Assembly (NCBI GenBank): GCA_021157965.1
Contig: JAGGVO010000012.1
Location: 62,001-126,000, forward strand
Length of the DNA stretch: 64,000 nucleotides
From: Candidatus Neomarinimicrobiota bacterium
Lineage (GTDB): Bacteria > Fidelibacterota > Fidelibacteria > Fidelibacterales > Fidelibacteraceae
Direction: 5' to 3'
The position numbers and the translations under genes were made by a program. The notes beneath the pieces are model-generated. The model did not search any database. It worked only from the letters and a program-made list of their open reading frames with translations, and had not been told where the DNA came from. Shown here piece by piece: positions 42,332 through 54,413 of the stretch (within the stretch, counting starts at the first letter, position 1; each line of letters starts with the position of its first letter).

Positions 42332-44191
42332 TCAAAAAGCAAATAAAAGAGCGATAATAAAGTGTTTCTCAGGCTGATCCCAAGGCTGAAATCTGCCTTT
42401 GGGGTCCGCGATAACAAAGGGGAATTCAAATCGGACGGGACCGATAAATGTGGAATAGGTGATGCCGGGACCAGCACTAACATAAAACCGGTCCGGATTC
42501 CACAATCCATGATATGTTTCATGTAAATGTCCCGCATCTGCAAAAAATTCCAGGCCGAAATTCCAGGGGAGGTTAACTCTGAGTTCCACACTTGCCAGGG
42601 CTTTGGCATAATCAGCAAAAACAATCAAGCCGTCCGGTGTTTCAAATTCCCGGCCGATGGACTGAGACCATCCCCTCACGGTGGTTTCAGTTCCCATCCG
42701 GTACATGACAACCAAAGGTGGTTTGTCCGCCTGATTATCAATAAATCCCGTTTCCACCCGGACTGCCAGGACAAGTCTTTCAAAAACAGGCAGATATCTG
42801 CTGATGGAAATATCCCACTGATAATAATCCGTCGGACTTCCTGAAATACCCTTGACCCATTGAAAATCCCCTCCGATATTCCACCCCTTTCGCGGAAAAA
42901 GGAAATTGTCCCTGTTGTCAAAACGGATCTGCCAGTTCAAACGACGCTGAATTTCACTTTTATCTTCAGACAGGATACTTTCAACACTCCGAAGGGAGAA
43001 ACTGGCAATGGTATTGAGTTTTCGCTCCAACTTCCATAGCGATGAGACTTCCACACCGGCAGTAATCAGCTCGTCATTTTCATCAATATTCCGGGTAAAG
43101 GGAGAATAGACATCCTTGTTGTAATAGACTTTCACGGTTGTGGGGAAACGCATGGATAAAATCCGGGGACGGGTATACGACAGATCGACACCATAGGAAG
43201 GTGTACTTTTTCTGAAAAAGTTTCCCTGATCCCATACAATACCAAAATTTCCCTTGGCCTGGATTCGTCTTGCCCGGTGGAAAAGATTTTTATGCAACCA
43301 ATCCACCTGGGTAAAAAGATAAGTCTGATTCAACTCCGCAATCCGTCCCTGCCGGACACCGATATTTGCGTCCCAGCGCCTTGGCAGAGATTCGGACACG
43401 CGAATTCTCAATCCCACTGTCAGACTGTCCGGATTCCGGTTCACCGGGATGATATTCACGCTGTTAAAAGCCCCCAATTCAAAAATGTGCAGGCGACTTT
43501 TTTTAATATCCTCCAGATCGAAGATATCTCCCGGTTCCACCAGGATTTCCTTCCGGATGGTTTTTTCAAGGACCGATTTATTGCCGGTGATTTCAATTTT
43601 ATCCACGGAATACACCGCATCCTCGTCGATGAGCAAACTGATATCCATCCGGACATCCTCCCGGATCTGCTCCTCAATCGCCACAAAAGGGCGTCCCCGT
43701 GAAGCATATTCATCCTGAATCAACTGAAGTCCCCGCTGGTATTCAAAGGGCTTGAAGGGATCACCGGGTTTGATTTTCATCAGGGACAAGATCTCTTCGT
43801 CAGAGATCAGAGTATTTCCTCTCACCTCAAAGGTATTTACATAAAAGCGGGGCCCTTCGTGTATTTCAATGGTAATATTTACCTGGTTTCGGTCCGTCAG
43901 CGCCAGGGAATCTGAAATCCGGCACTGTAAAAATCCTTCGGCAATATAGTTACGCTGAATTTCCTCAAGATCCCTGTTCAACACACGCCGATTAAATAGC
44001 CGCCGTTTTCTGAATAATCCATCGGACTGAATGGAGATCATCCGGTTTAAATCCCGGTCGCTGAAAAACTCATGTCCGCTGAATTCCACACGGGCTACCG
44101 GTTTGTCCTGGTACCGGAAGTCGGAAGGATACAATGATCCCGGCAGGATGCACATCAAAAGAACAAGTATGACGGAATAGTGTCGGTTCAC
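42332..44191 (-). CDS. tamA: Omp85-family outer-membrane assembly protein, TamA-like
   Basis: The 619-residue protein has a signal peptide (LLMCILPGSLYPS), three POTRA domains (about 30-105, 108-185 and 190-265), and a 16-strand beta barrel ending in the outer-membrane Phe motif IIALLFAF. Near the C-terminus, GPVRFEFPFVI matches the Omp85 family. Three POTRAs and a tamB partner directly upstream favour TamA over BamA, which has five. Together they carry proteins or lipids between membranes. Start GTG 44191 has GAGGAT upstream overlapping the tamB stop region. An alternative label is a short BamA. Confidence 0.82.
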   Translation of the reverse strand: MNRHYSVILVLLMCILPGSLYPSDFRYQDKPVARVEFSGHEFFSDRDLNRMISIQSDGLFRKRRLFNRRVLNRDLEEIQRNYIAEGFLQCRISDSLALTDRNQVNITIEIHEGPRFYVNTFEVRGNTLISDEEILSLMKIKPGDPFKPFEYQRGLQLIQDEYASRGRPFVAIEEQIREDVRMDISLLIDEDAVYSVDKIEITGNKSVLEKTIRKEILVEPGDIFDLEDIKKSRLHIFELGAFNSVNIIPVNRNPDSLTVGLRIRVSESLPRRWDANIGVRQGRIAELNQTYLFTQVDWLHKNLFHRARRIQAKGNFGIVWDQGNFFRKSTPSYGVDLSYTRPRILSMRFPTTVKVYYNKDVYSPFTRNIDENDELITAGVEVSSLWKLERKLNTIASFSLRSVESILSEDKSEIQRRLNWQIRFDNRDNFLFPRKGWNIGGDFQWVKGISGSPTDYYQWDISISRYLPVFERLVLAVRVETGFIDNQADKPPLVVMYRMGTETTVRGWSQSIGREFETPDGLIVFADYAKALASVELRVNLPWNFGLEFFADAGHLHETYHGLWNPDRFYVSAGPGITYSTFIGPVRFEFPFVIADPKGRFQPWDQPEKHFIIALLFAF

Positions 44192-44199
44192 GTAATCCT

Positions 44200-47100
44200 C
44201 TAATACTGAAAGCGAATCCGGTATGAAAAGGAAACACTCTCGTCGTCGGCTTCACCAATAATGGAGAAATTCCGGTTCAGTCTGTATTCCAATTCAATAC
44301 TTCTGTTTGCGTTTTCATTGCTTAAAGCCTGTTCATAACTCAAATACAAATTCTTCCCGATACGCCGTTCCAGCAAAATCGTCAGACTATCCAGATTGGG
44401 ATTTTCAAAAAGGGAACCCTGGGATTTCAGGTCCACCCGATCAAATCCTCCCCATTCGCTGGCTGTGCGTTCAAGTTCTTTTTCAAAAATAGTCTCGAGG
44501 TAACTCTGGGCAGCCCCTGCCACAAACTGACCACTTCCGACAGTCCCTGTTGTCAACAATTGGATGATTTCAGCCTGTGAGGTAAATATGTTTTTCTCAT
44601 CCGTAAGTTCAATAGAGGGTTTATCAATATCTCCCATCAGGGTAGCAATCACCTGGTTTGAGCCGTCCAGGACCGGTGTAACAGCCCGGAAATTCAATGT
44701 AATGTTGTTGGCATAGGGATCAAAGGTGATTTCACCTGATTCAATATCGAAAATGGCGCTGTAGTAGTAAAACTTTCCCGAACGGACGGACAGGTTGCCG
44801 GCCAGGAGCTGCGGTTCCTCAGCCCGCTTTTCCAATACAATGTCGCCTTCCAGTTCGGCGTCAATCAACTCATTCCGTAAAAAGACATTGCCGTCCATAG
44901 GTATTTCGAGGATATATTCAAAGACACGTTTCCGCTTTTGTCGGATTCTGTTTTGGTCCGGCCGTTTAAAATCAAAGTTCAACACCCCTTCCCTTGCGGC
45001 GTAAATCCCCTCGGCCCTGATGGTATCCCGGCCCTGAATGGTGATATCCCCATCCCCGATCAGATCGATACGGCTATTCAAACTCCGGATATAAATTTCC
45101 TTTCCCCTCAAGCGTAAATCCAGTTCGGGATTAAAGATATTCTGGATATTGATCCGGCCCGTCATGGAAACATTTCGGTTTTTAGCCACATCCCTGTTCA
45201 GGTTAAAAAGATGGGGATCGTCTTTTTCCAAATTTCCCTTGAGATTCACATCAATGGTATTGTCATGCACAAGAAAGCTTCCCTGTACATTCCGGACCGG
45301 ATTTAAGAGATTTTTGATAGTCAGATTGCTTTTTTCCAGAAGAAGCTGACCGTTGAGTGACGGTTTCAAAGGAGAACCGCTGAGCTCAAGCTCCGTAATA
45401 AAGTCCCCCTGCGATCCTTCCACTACCCGAATCATGGGTTCCAGGTAGGTCAAACTGCTGTCTCTTCCTACCAGGCGGATTGATACACTGTCTTGGGGAT
45501 TAACCCGGCGGGAGACAGGCTGCAAGCTCAAATCCACAGGATAGAAACCACTTAAAGAATAACTGCCGGATTTGCTGATCAGAGCAAAATTTTGTATAGA
45601 AATCATTTGATTTTCATACTCCAACCGGGACTGAATCCTGTCAAAAGCGAATCCATTCAGACGAAAATCCTCCAGAGTAAGATTTAAAAGAAATTCCGGA
45701 TCCCGGTAGGATCCACCAGCTGTCATAATCCCATTGGCTACACCGTCAATCTCCTGTATGGTCTTGTGGAGTGATGAGAATATTCCGGTGGAAAACTGAT
45801 TGACCTCCATGGTTAAAGTAAAGGGATCATTCCGGGGAAAATTCAACAGCAGGCTGTCTTCATAGGTAAGATAGAGGGGAAATTGTCCGAAAAGGTTAAT
45901 ATAATCCCGCGGATTTTGAGCAATGTCGGCTTTTTCAAGTATCAGGAGTGAATCCCTGTAGGTAAAATCCGCCGAAAGGTTTTCAAAGTGATATTGACCA
46001 TAGATAAAATCTTTTACTTCTCCTTTAAAATGAAGGATCGGAGCCTGTTGATTGCCTGATAGGCGAAGTTGAAAATCCATCATACCATCGGCATCGATTT
46101 TTCGGGTCCCCACTGACAGCAATTCAGACAAATCCAGAGATTCACCCTGGAGATTGACAAGGAACCGGCGGGACATATCCCACGAGCCTTCCCCTTTGAG
46201 GATTCCTTCATTAAATTGCATCGTTACAGGCGAAACATGCACCTGATTCTGCCTGAGATTTATATTAACGGGGGATTGAAGAAAGAGATTGTTTCCCCGG
46301 AGATTCGCGGCAAATTCCTGAATAATCAGCAGACTGTCCAGTGTGAGTTTCCCGATAAACTCCATCCGGTTCTCATCTGTATTGAGTGAAAACGAACTGA
46401 TCAGGACCGTATCATTCTTAAATTCAAGGAACGTGCCGCCATTATTGATAGTATAGGGGGGAATTTCAAGCCCGGTCAAATCCATATAGAGATTGCCTGA
46501 GGGATGATTCATGACCTTGCCGACAGACGCCGCCCCCCGGGCCCGTGAAATTCGATAATGATTCAGAGAGGCTTCATTGATAAGATAAATAGCTGATATG
46601 TCGGGGTTGGCCACGTGTCCCTGCAGGCGTCCCTGGATCCTTGCATCCCCAAGCTCAAGCAGGTCCGAGGAATTCAATTCATACCGGAAATCATTGGCTG
46701 TCATATCAAAGCGGAGATCCAATGTGGACAAGGAATCAATATGTCCTCTGAGATCCAAATGCAGACCCGGAAGGCGTATCCTCGTTGTATCCACAAAAAC
46801 AAGTCTTTGATTCTGATAGAGGACCTGACCTTCAATAGCATCTATTGAAAGCTCATTTTTATAATCACCTGATAATCCATAATGAATCATCAGTGAATCC
46901 GGGAAACGACCTGAAGCCGTAACATCACCGGCAGCGGTCATATCGGCAAAGGGAGATTCCTTAGGAAAGGCTATCCGGTCAATATGGCCATCAAGACTAA
47001 GGGCACCATGATCAAAACTTAAATCCCGTATCATGGCATCGAGATGTGTGTTTTTAAAAGTCACATGACGGAGTTCTGCCCTGTCATGCAGAAGGCGGAT

Positions 47101-48021
47101 ACTTCCTTCACACTGGCGCAGAATATCGTGAGCCAGCAAACCCTGAATGGAAAAATTTCCCCGCAAATGATCCCGGTTCCCGGAAAAATCCACGAGAATA
47201 TCCAGCACATCATCGGGATACGATTCAAACCGGGGGATCCACCGGGAAGGATGAAACTGCTGTATAAGGACTTCTCCTTTGAAGGGAAGAGCCTGAACAG
47301 GCTGGAGTTTTCCAGAGAGATTAATCTTCATCTCGTCCAGCCAGGCAGAGAGATTATGAATCTTGACAAGTCCTTCCGAAGCGGTCACCGAAAATTTCAG
47401 GCTGTCTACAGTCAGCTTTTTTTCAGGAATCATAAACGAAAGGAAACGGACATCCAGCCGGGTTCTCGGACCCCGTGTATTGACAGCAAAGACACCGGAA
47501 ATATCCCGTATTTGAAGTTCTTCACCATCTGCCTGAGAGCGAATCATCTGACCTTGATGAATTAAGAGGGTATTGATTTTGAGCGCAGGAAATTCATCAA
47601 GTATTTTCATCAGGGCACCGGTAATATTTTCATCAGCCTGGTGGGAAAGAGCCGGACCCGATTTCAATACCGGGTTGACGAGACTCAGCGTATCGATAGT
47701 GCGGGTCATGGCCAGGAAAACTATATTTTTATAGGAGACCGATACCTGGTCAGCATTAAAAGCAAAAGCCTGTTCATTATTTAGAATTTGGAGGGAGTCG
47801 GCATAAATAGCCCGGTTAAAATTCCCTTCAACGGCCCCAATCAGAAACTCTGCATTCAGATGTTGTTTCAGCTGCCGGGTCATATACCCTGAGAGCGGTT
47901 TGAACCAAAACCTGGGATTGAAGAGAACAACCACAAAAAGCCCCAGTAAAAAAACCAGGATAAAAGGAATAATAGTTTTCGGAGGATAATGATGGGGATG
48001 GTGGGTTTTGTTCTGTTTCAT
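44200..48021 (-). CDS. tamB: TamB/YtfN-like translocation and assembly protein
   Basis: A very long (1273-residue) AsmA-like/bridge protein. One N-terminal membrane anchor lies at about residues 17-35 (PFILVFLLGLFVVVLF), followed by a long beta-rich stretch that forms a hydrophobic groove between inner and outer membrane. The C-terminal TamB domain (about 1000-1273) is recognisable, with ITFDPYANNITLNFRAV and TSQAEIIQLLTTG. It overlaps the neighbourhood of tamA by operon position (gap of 8 bases). Likely role: anterograde phospholipid transport and outer-membrane protein insertion. Confidence 0.9.
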   Translation of the reverse strand: MKQNKTHHPHHYPPKTIIPFILVFLLGLFVVVLFNPRFWFKPLSGYMTRQLKQHLNAEFLIGAVEGNFNRAIYADSLQILNNEQAFAFNADQVSVSYKNIVFLAMTRTIDTLSLVNPVLKSGPALSHQADENITGALMKILDEFPALKINTLLIHQGQMIRSQADGEELQIRDISGVFAVNTRGPRTRLDVRFLSFMIPEKKLTVDSLKFSVTASEGLVKIHNLSAWLDEMKINLSGKLQPVQALPFKGEVLIQQFHPSRWIPRFESYPDDVLDILVDFSGNRDHLRGNFSIQGLLAHDILRQCEGSIRLLHDRAELRHVTFKNTHLDAMIRDLSFDHGALSLDGHIDRIAFPKESPFADMTAAGDVTASGRFPDSLMIHYGLSGDYKNELSIDAIEGQVLYQNQRLVFVDTTRIRLPGLHLDLRGHIDSLSTLDLRFDMTANDFRYELNSSDLLELGDARIQGRLQGHVANPDISAIYLINEASLNHYRISRARGAASVGKVMNHPSGNLYMDLTGLEIPPYTINNGGTFLEFKNDTVLISSFSLNTDENRMEFIGKLTLDSLLIIQEFAANLRGNNLFLQSPVNINLRQNQVHVSPVTMQFNEGILKGEGSWDMSRRFLVNLQGESLDLSELLSVGTRKIDADGMMDFQLRLSGNQQAPILHFKGEVKDFIYGQYHFENLSADFTYRDSLLILEKADIAQNPRDYINLFGQFPLYLTYEDSLLLNFPRNDPFTLTMEVNQFSTGIFSSLHKTIQEIDGVANGIMTAGGSYRDPEFLLNLTLEDFRLNGFAFDRIQSRLEYENQMISIQNFALISKSGSYSLSGFYPVDLSLQPVSRRVNPQDSVSIRLVGRDSSLTYLEPMIRVVEGSQGDFITELELSGSPLKPSLNGQLLLEKSNLTIKNLLNPVRNVQGSFLVHDNTIDVNLKGNLEKDDPHLFNLNRDVAKNRNVSMTGRINIQNIFNPELDLRLRGKEIYIRSLNSRIDLIGDGDITIQGRDTIRAEGIYAAREGVLNFDFKRPDQNRIRQKRKRVFEYILEIPMDGNVFLRNELIDAELEGDIVLEKRAEEPQLLAGNLSVRSGKFYYYSAIFDIESGEITFDPYANNITLNFRAVTPVLDGSNQVIATLMGDIDKPSIELTDEKNIFTSQAEIIQLLTTGTVGSGQFVAGAAQSYLETIFEKELERTASEWGGFDRVDLKSQGSLFENPNLDSLTILLERRIGKNLYLSYEQALSNENANRSIELEYRLNRNFSIIGEADDESVSFSYRIRFQY

Positions 48022-48074
48022 ACCGTTTCTTTTTTATCAATGTAAGCTAAAGAAAATGGGAATAATTGTAAACA

Positions 48075-48099
48075 AAAAGGGCGGTTAAACCGCCCTTTT
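48075..48099 (-). terminator. Intrinsic terminator after dnaK
   Basis: GGGCGGT and ACCGCCC form a 7-base GC-rich stem with loop TAA. It is flanked by five A and four T, giving a T-run in both readings. For the minus-strand dnaK it begins 30 bases past the stop; tamB then starts 54 bases downstream, so tamB needs its own promoter or partial readthrough. Confidence 0.85.
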
Positions 48100-48128
48100 C
48101 ACCGTATAATCGGTTGATTTATGGTCTC

Positions 48129-50165
<2,037 letters not shown>

Positions 50166-50171
50166 TTACTC

Positions 50172-51266
50172 TTAGAAAAGGGTCCGGTAGAGTGCTTCGA
50201 TATCCGACTGATTGACAGAAAGGGGATTATTTGCCATGTTCCGCGCACTCATGACTTCCCTGGCCATGTCCGGGATACTTTCTTCTGATATGGAAAGGGA
50301 TTCCGTCAATTCAAAGAGAGACAGCCAGTCATTGAGCCTGTCACCAAGAGAAATGGTATCGGAGCCGAACACCCGGTGTAATGCATCTTTCACAGCCGGA
50401 TAATAAAGTCGGTATATGGCAGAGAGAACCAATCCGTTTGCCCGTCCATGGCTTACACCGTAACGGACTGTCAGAGGATAGCCGATGGCATGCTGAAGTG
50501 TTGTGCCGGTCTGAGCGATAACAATTCCGCCCCAAAGAGAAGCCATCATCAAACGGGATCTGGCTTCCAGATTGTTTCCATCCTCAATGGCTTTATCAAG
50601 CCATTGCATAATATCCAAAACGCCCTGACGAATCAGGGGATATAAGATCACATTTCTTTTGGTGGAAAAAACGCCCTCTAACAGGTGACTCAGGGCATCC
50701 AGTCCTGTATCCCGTGTGACGACAGGCGGTACAGTTATGGTGTAAGCAGGATCGCAAAAAGAAACACGGGGAAACACGGCATCGTGACCAAATCCGGCCT
50801 TTTTACCGTTTTCTTCATCAGTCAGCACGCTGAAGGGTGTGGCTTCCGTACCGGTCCCGGAGGTCAGGGGCACTGTCACCAGAGGTAAAGCTCCCTGAAT
50901 ACGCCGGACATCATACACGTCACGTGCTTTCATTTTATTGAAAACCGCCACAGCCACAGCTTTGGCTGCATCCACCGGGCTCCCTCCGCCGATGCCAACA
51001 ATAAAATCACATTTTTCCCGTTTGCACAGATCCACTGCTTTCTGAACCGTTTTAACCAGAGGATTTTCAGTCACCTCATTGAAATGGATAAAGGAAACAC
51101 CGGACTTTTTCAGCACTGTTTTCATATCCTCCAGTGCCCCGCTCTTTTCAGCAGAATGGCGACCAGTGACAATCAGGGCTTTTTGTCCCAGTTCACTTAT
51201 GGAATATGTATTTTCTTTCAGACAGTTCCGACCCCAGAAAAGGCGGACCGGCATATAAGAATTCAT
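50172..51266 (-). CDS. Iron-containing alcohol dehydrogenase
   Basis: Group III (iron-activated) alcohol dehydrogenase of about 364 residues, interconverting an aldehyde or ketone and an alcohol with NAD(P)H. The cofactor stretch is IVGIGGGSPVDAAKAVAV. Metal ligands are placed in DALSHLLEG and HAIGYPLTVRYGVSHG. The ATG at 51266 overlaps the lolD stop as ATGA and is preferred; ATG 51272 is possible. It ends the prfB-lysS-lol transcript, an unusual place. In a fermenter it would dispose of reducing power, e.g. by making short-chain alcohols; the substrate is not known. Confidence 0.87.
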   Translation of the reverse strand: MNSYMPVRLFWGRNCLKENTYSISELGQKALIVTGRHSAEKSGALEDMKTVLKKSGVSFIHFNEVTENPLVKTVQKAVDLCKREKCDFIVGIGGGSPVDAAKAVAVAVFNKMKARDVYDVRRIQGALPLVTVPLTSGTGTEATPFSVLTDEENGKKAGFGHDAVFPRVSFCDPAYTITVPPVVTRDTGLDALSHLLEGVFSTKRNVILYPLIRQGVLDIMQWLDKAIEDGNNLEARSRLMMASLWGGIVIAQTGTTLQHAIGYPLTVRYGVSHGRANGLVLSAIYRLYYPAVKDALHRVFGSDTISLGDRLNDWLSLFELTESLSISEESIPDMAREVMSARNMANNPLSVNQSDIEALYRTLF

Positions 51267-51970
51267 AAGCATGAAACCAATTCTCCTTTTTTTTCAATCA
51301 GGGTTGCATCTTTCAACAGGTATTGCCTTGAAGCAATGGCACCGATGGATTCATCGTGGGTTACTAAAAAGAAACACTGCTTAAAATCCCGGTTGATTTT
51401 TTGAAAAAGGTTCAGTACCTGATTTCCGGTTTCCCGGTCCAGATTGCCTGTAGGTTCATCGGCAAAAATGATATCCGGTCGGGCGATCAATGCCCTGCAA
51501 ATGGCTGCCCGTTGCTTTTCACCTCCGGAAATTTCCGCCGGAAAATGATCCCGCCTTTCGACAATACCCAGGTAATCCATAAGTTCAAGCGCCTTTTTCA
51601 AAGCATGTGTCCGTGATTCTCCGGCAATCATAAGGGGCATGGCCACATTTTCACAAATGGAAAATTCAGGCAGGAGATAGTGGAACTGAAAAACAAACCC
51701 GATATGTTTCCGTCTAAATTCCGCCAGTTCGGATTCCTTCAAACAAACCGTATCGATCCCGTGAATCAAAACATGTCCCGTATCCGGCGCGTCCATCGTT
51801 CCCAGTATATTTAAAAATGTGGATTTCCCCGAACCGGACACTCCCATGAGGGAGACGAAATCGCCGGGGTAAAGCTTTAAGGATACATCATCCAGAATGA
51901 GAAGGGTATCTGATCCGGATCGGTAGGTTTTCCGAATGCCATAGGCATTCAATATGTGTTTTTCCGTCAT
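51263..51970 (-). CDS. lolD: Lipoprotein-releasing ABC transporter ATPase
   Basis: The 235-residue ATPase powers release of outer-membrane lipoproteins from the inner membrane. Walker A is [10 protein letters not shown] near residue 43, the signature is [19 protein letters not shown] and Walker [13 protein letters not shown]. MacB/FtsE-type ATPases share these motifs; the two adjacent LolC/E-like permeases decide the call. It starts 3 bases after lolE. Confidence 0.92.
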   Translation of the reverse strand: MTEKHILNAYGIRKTYRSGSDTLLILDDVSLKLYPGDFVSLMGVSGSGKSTFLNILGTMDAPDTGHVLIHGIDTVCLKESELAEFRRKHIGFVFQFHYLLPEFSICENVAMPLMIAGESRTHALKKALELMDYLGIVERRDHFPAEISGGEKQRAAICRALIARPDIIFADEPTGNLDRETGNQVLNLFQKINRDFKQCFFLVTHDESIGAIASRQYLLKDATLIEKKGELVSCL

Positions 51971-51973
51971 AGG

Positions 51974-53191
51974 CTACATCTTTACTTTAATTGAATCCAG
52001 GGGTTTTAATTTGACGGACTGCCGCGCAGGCAGGAGTCCGGCAAGTGATATGATGGCAATCAGCACCAGAATAGTTAAAATCACATCCGGCAGCATAACC
52101 CGGACGGGGAGATAGGTGATGAAATATACATCCTGGGGTAGTTTAATAAAGGGACGGAACTGTTGCCAAAGCAAAAGGGGCAGGGAACCCAAAAGGCCGA
52201 TCAGCATGCCAATACCTCCGGTAATCCAGGACAATATAAAATAGATCCTGAAGGCATCTTTATCCTGGAGTCCCATACTTTTTAAAATGCCGATTTCCCA
52301 CTTTTTCTCCAGCAGAAGCATGATCAGGGAGCTGACAAGATTGAATCCTGCCAGGAGAATAATCAGATTCAGGACAAGGAACGTCCCTTTTTTCTCCATT
52401 TCCATGGCGGCAAAGAGTTCACGGTGTTCCTCCTGCCAGGGAATGCAGGGAATGTTATCCGGTAACAGAGCAGAAATCTTCTCCCGGGCATCCGGATCTT
52501 CAGAGCGGACATATATCTCATGCCATCCGGGATCATCAAGAAAATATTGCATATCCTGAAGATGGATCAGTCCAAGCATATCATCATAATTAAAGACATT
52601 CACGTCAAAAGTGTTTTTCAAAACAGCTTTTAAAATCGGGGCGGAAAAACTTTCGATATCGATGGGACTGATGAGTGTCACCGTATCTCCAATCGTCACG
52701 CCCAGGTCATAAGCCAGGCCGCTTCCCAGAATAATTTCAGGAAAATCGGTTCGGGTAATATCATCCGTCAAAAAACCTTTATAAGCGAGGTAAGGACTCA
52801 TTCTCATCATGGTATCGAAAGTTTTCGGGTGGATTCCTTTCAATTGAATAAGGCGCTGTTTCGTTCCGGAAGCGATCACTTTCCGGTTCATCACCGGCAT
52901 AAAAGTGTCTTCAGGAAACTGATGTTCCAGATCTTTCAACAATTCCTCTTGTTCTTCAGCCGTCAGGCTCCGGACATGAATTTTCAGATCCGGTTCCATA
53001 TCACGGGTCCTCTGGGTAATCACTCCCTTAAAACCATTCAAAACGCTCATGGACACGAGAATCGCCATGGTTCCGACGGCTACTCCTACCAGTGTGATCA
53101 GGGAGGTAGCAGAAGCCATCCCCACCTTTCGGCGGGTTCTGAAATAACGAAAGGCAATGAGAAAATCTGTTTTCAGGGATTGCTTATTCAT
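51974..53191 (-). CDS. lolE: Lipoprotein-releasing system permease (LolE-like)
   Basis: A 405-residue permease with one membrane helix near residues 28-50 (SLITLVGVAVGTMAILVSMSVL), a large periplasmic domain (about 60-270) and three C-terminal helices from about 275 (LVLNLIILLAGFNLVSSLIMLLLEKKWEIGILKSMG, the FtsX/MacB signature). With LolD and the second permease it forms LolCDE. Its ATG overlaps the end of lolC by eight bases. Which of the two paralogues plays the LolC or LolE part is not resolved by sequence; labels follow gene order. Confidence 0.88.
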   Translation of the reverse strand: MNKQSLKTDFLIAFRYFRTRRKVGMASATSLITLVGVAVGTMAILVSMSVLNGFKGVITQRTRDMEPDLKIHVRSLTAEEQEELLKDLEHQFPEDTFMPVMNRKVIASGTKQRLIQLKGIHPKTFDTMMRMSPYLAYKGFLTDDITRTDFPEIILGSGLAYDLGVTIGDTVTLISPIDIESFSAPILKAVLKNTFDVNVFNYDDMLGLIHLQDMQYFLDDPGWHEIYVRSEDPDAREKISALLPDNIPCIPWQEEHRELFAAMEMEKKGTFLVLNLIILLAGFNLVSSLIMLLLEKKWEIGILKSMGLQDKDAFRIYFILSWITGGIGMLIGLLGSLPLLLWQQFRPFIKLPQDVYFITYLPVRVMLPDVILTILVLIAIISLAGLLPARQSVKLKPLDSIKVKM

Positions 53192-54392
53192 ATCGCAATA
53201 TTTCTACCGGTTTCACGGCTGATGCTTTCGCCGCCGGATAAAAAGATGAAACAAGGGCCAAAACAATGGCAGTGCCCATGACAATCAGAGCAATAAGGGG
53301 ATTGATGGAAACAGGCACACGATCAATGAAGTAGACATCGGACGAAATAGTGAACCACCCAAAAGTCATCTGTCCCCATTCAATAAAAAGGGATAAAAGT
53401 ACCCCCAGTATAGACCCCGTTAATGAGATAATCAGTCCGTCCATCAGAAAAAGTTTCTTTATACGCCGGGATGCCATCCCCATAGATTTCAATACCGCAA
53501 TCTCCTTTTCCTTCACCAGGACGATCATTACCAGAGTGGAAATGATATTCACAGCCGCCACCAGGGCAATTAATCCAAAGATCAGGATAATGGGGAGTTT
53601 TTGTGTTTCAAGCCATCTGAAAAGAGTATAGTGCCGGTCCTTCCAGCTGACACTGTAATAGGGATAGGGCAGTTTATCCACAATGGCATTACTGACCCAT
53701 TCCGTAACCTTTGTATCATCCAGCAGTATCTGATAGCCGGAAATCCGACCGGGCACTGTCAGAAAAGACTGCCCTAAATCCAGTCCGCCGTAGGCCAGAG
53801 ATTTATCATACTCAGAGATCCCCGTGGAAAAAATCCCGGTAACAAGCGCCGCTTGTATTCGTGCCGGATTTGTGGGGGAGGGCAATCCTTTGATGAGAAG
53901 CAGGTCCACAGTATCGCCGAGTGACACACCCAGGATATCCGAAACGCCTTTTCCAAGATAAATTCCGTCTCCGGAGAAATCGACACTCCCGGCCCATGGT
54001 TTTTTGGACGGCATGAGGATGCGGCGAAAATCTTCCTCTTCCATGCATTCGAATAAAATGCCCTCGGACCGGTCCTGATACCGGATGATAATTTCTTCAT
54101 CCAGATAAGGTGCAACAATCTGTATATGTGGAATGGTTAAGAGATTTTGTGTGAGGGATGTATCACTCCGGAAAAAAGAATCACGGAGATTAGATATCCG
54201 CAGATGGGCATCAAATCCCGTAATTTTTTCAATCATGTTTTCTTCAAAACCATTGAGGATACCGGCCGTGATCGTAAGGGCCGCCGTACCGATTACCATC
54301 CCCGTAACCGCCAGGGTACGGATAAAGGGGATAAAGCGATTGCCCCGTGAACGAATAAGGCTTCGATACGCCAAAAAAAATTCAAATTTCAA
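53184..54392 (-). CDS. lolC: Lipoprotein-releasing system permease (LolC-like)
   Basis: A 402-residue paralogue of the next gene with the same plan: first helix near residues 25-47 (RTLAVTGMVIGTAALTITAGIL), periplasmic domain, then three helices from about 265 with VNIISTLVMIVLVKEKEIAVLKSMGMASRRI. It recognises or passes lipoproteins to LolA. Its presence, with two separate permeases rather than one LolF, shows the heterodimeric LolCE form. It lies 21 bases after lysS. Confidence 0.88.
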   Translation of the reverse strand: MKFEFFLAYRSLIRSRGNRFIPFIRTLAVTGMVIGTAALTITAGILNGFEENMIEKITGFDAHLRISNLRDSFFRSDTSLTQNLLTIPHIQIVAPYLDEEIIIRYQDRSEGILFECMEEEDFRRILMPSKKPWAGSVDFSGDGIYLGKGVSDILGVSLGDTVDLLLIKGLPSPTNPARIQAALVTGIFSTGISEYDKSLAYGGLDLGQSFLTVPGRISGYQILLDDTKVTEWVSNAIVDKLPYPYYSVSWKDRHYTLFRWLETQKLPIILIFGLIALVAAVNIISTLVMIVLVKEKEIAVLKSMGMASRRIKKLFLMDGLIISLTGSILGVLLSLFIEWGQMTFGWFTISSDVYFIDRVPVSINPLIALIVMGTAIVLALVSSFYPAAKASAVKPVEILRYE

Positions 54393-54413
54393 ATGGTTTA
54401 TCCGTTTTGGTTT

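Noticed and set aside
42332-44191. BamA rather than TamA
   Set aside because: Only three POTRA domains fit before the barrel and tamB is adjacent; BamA normally has five.
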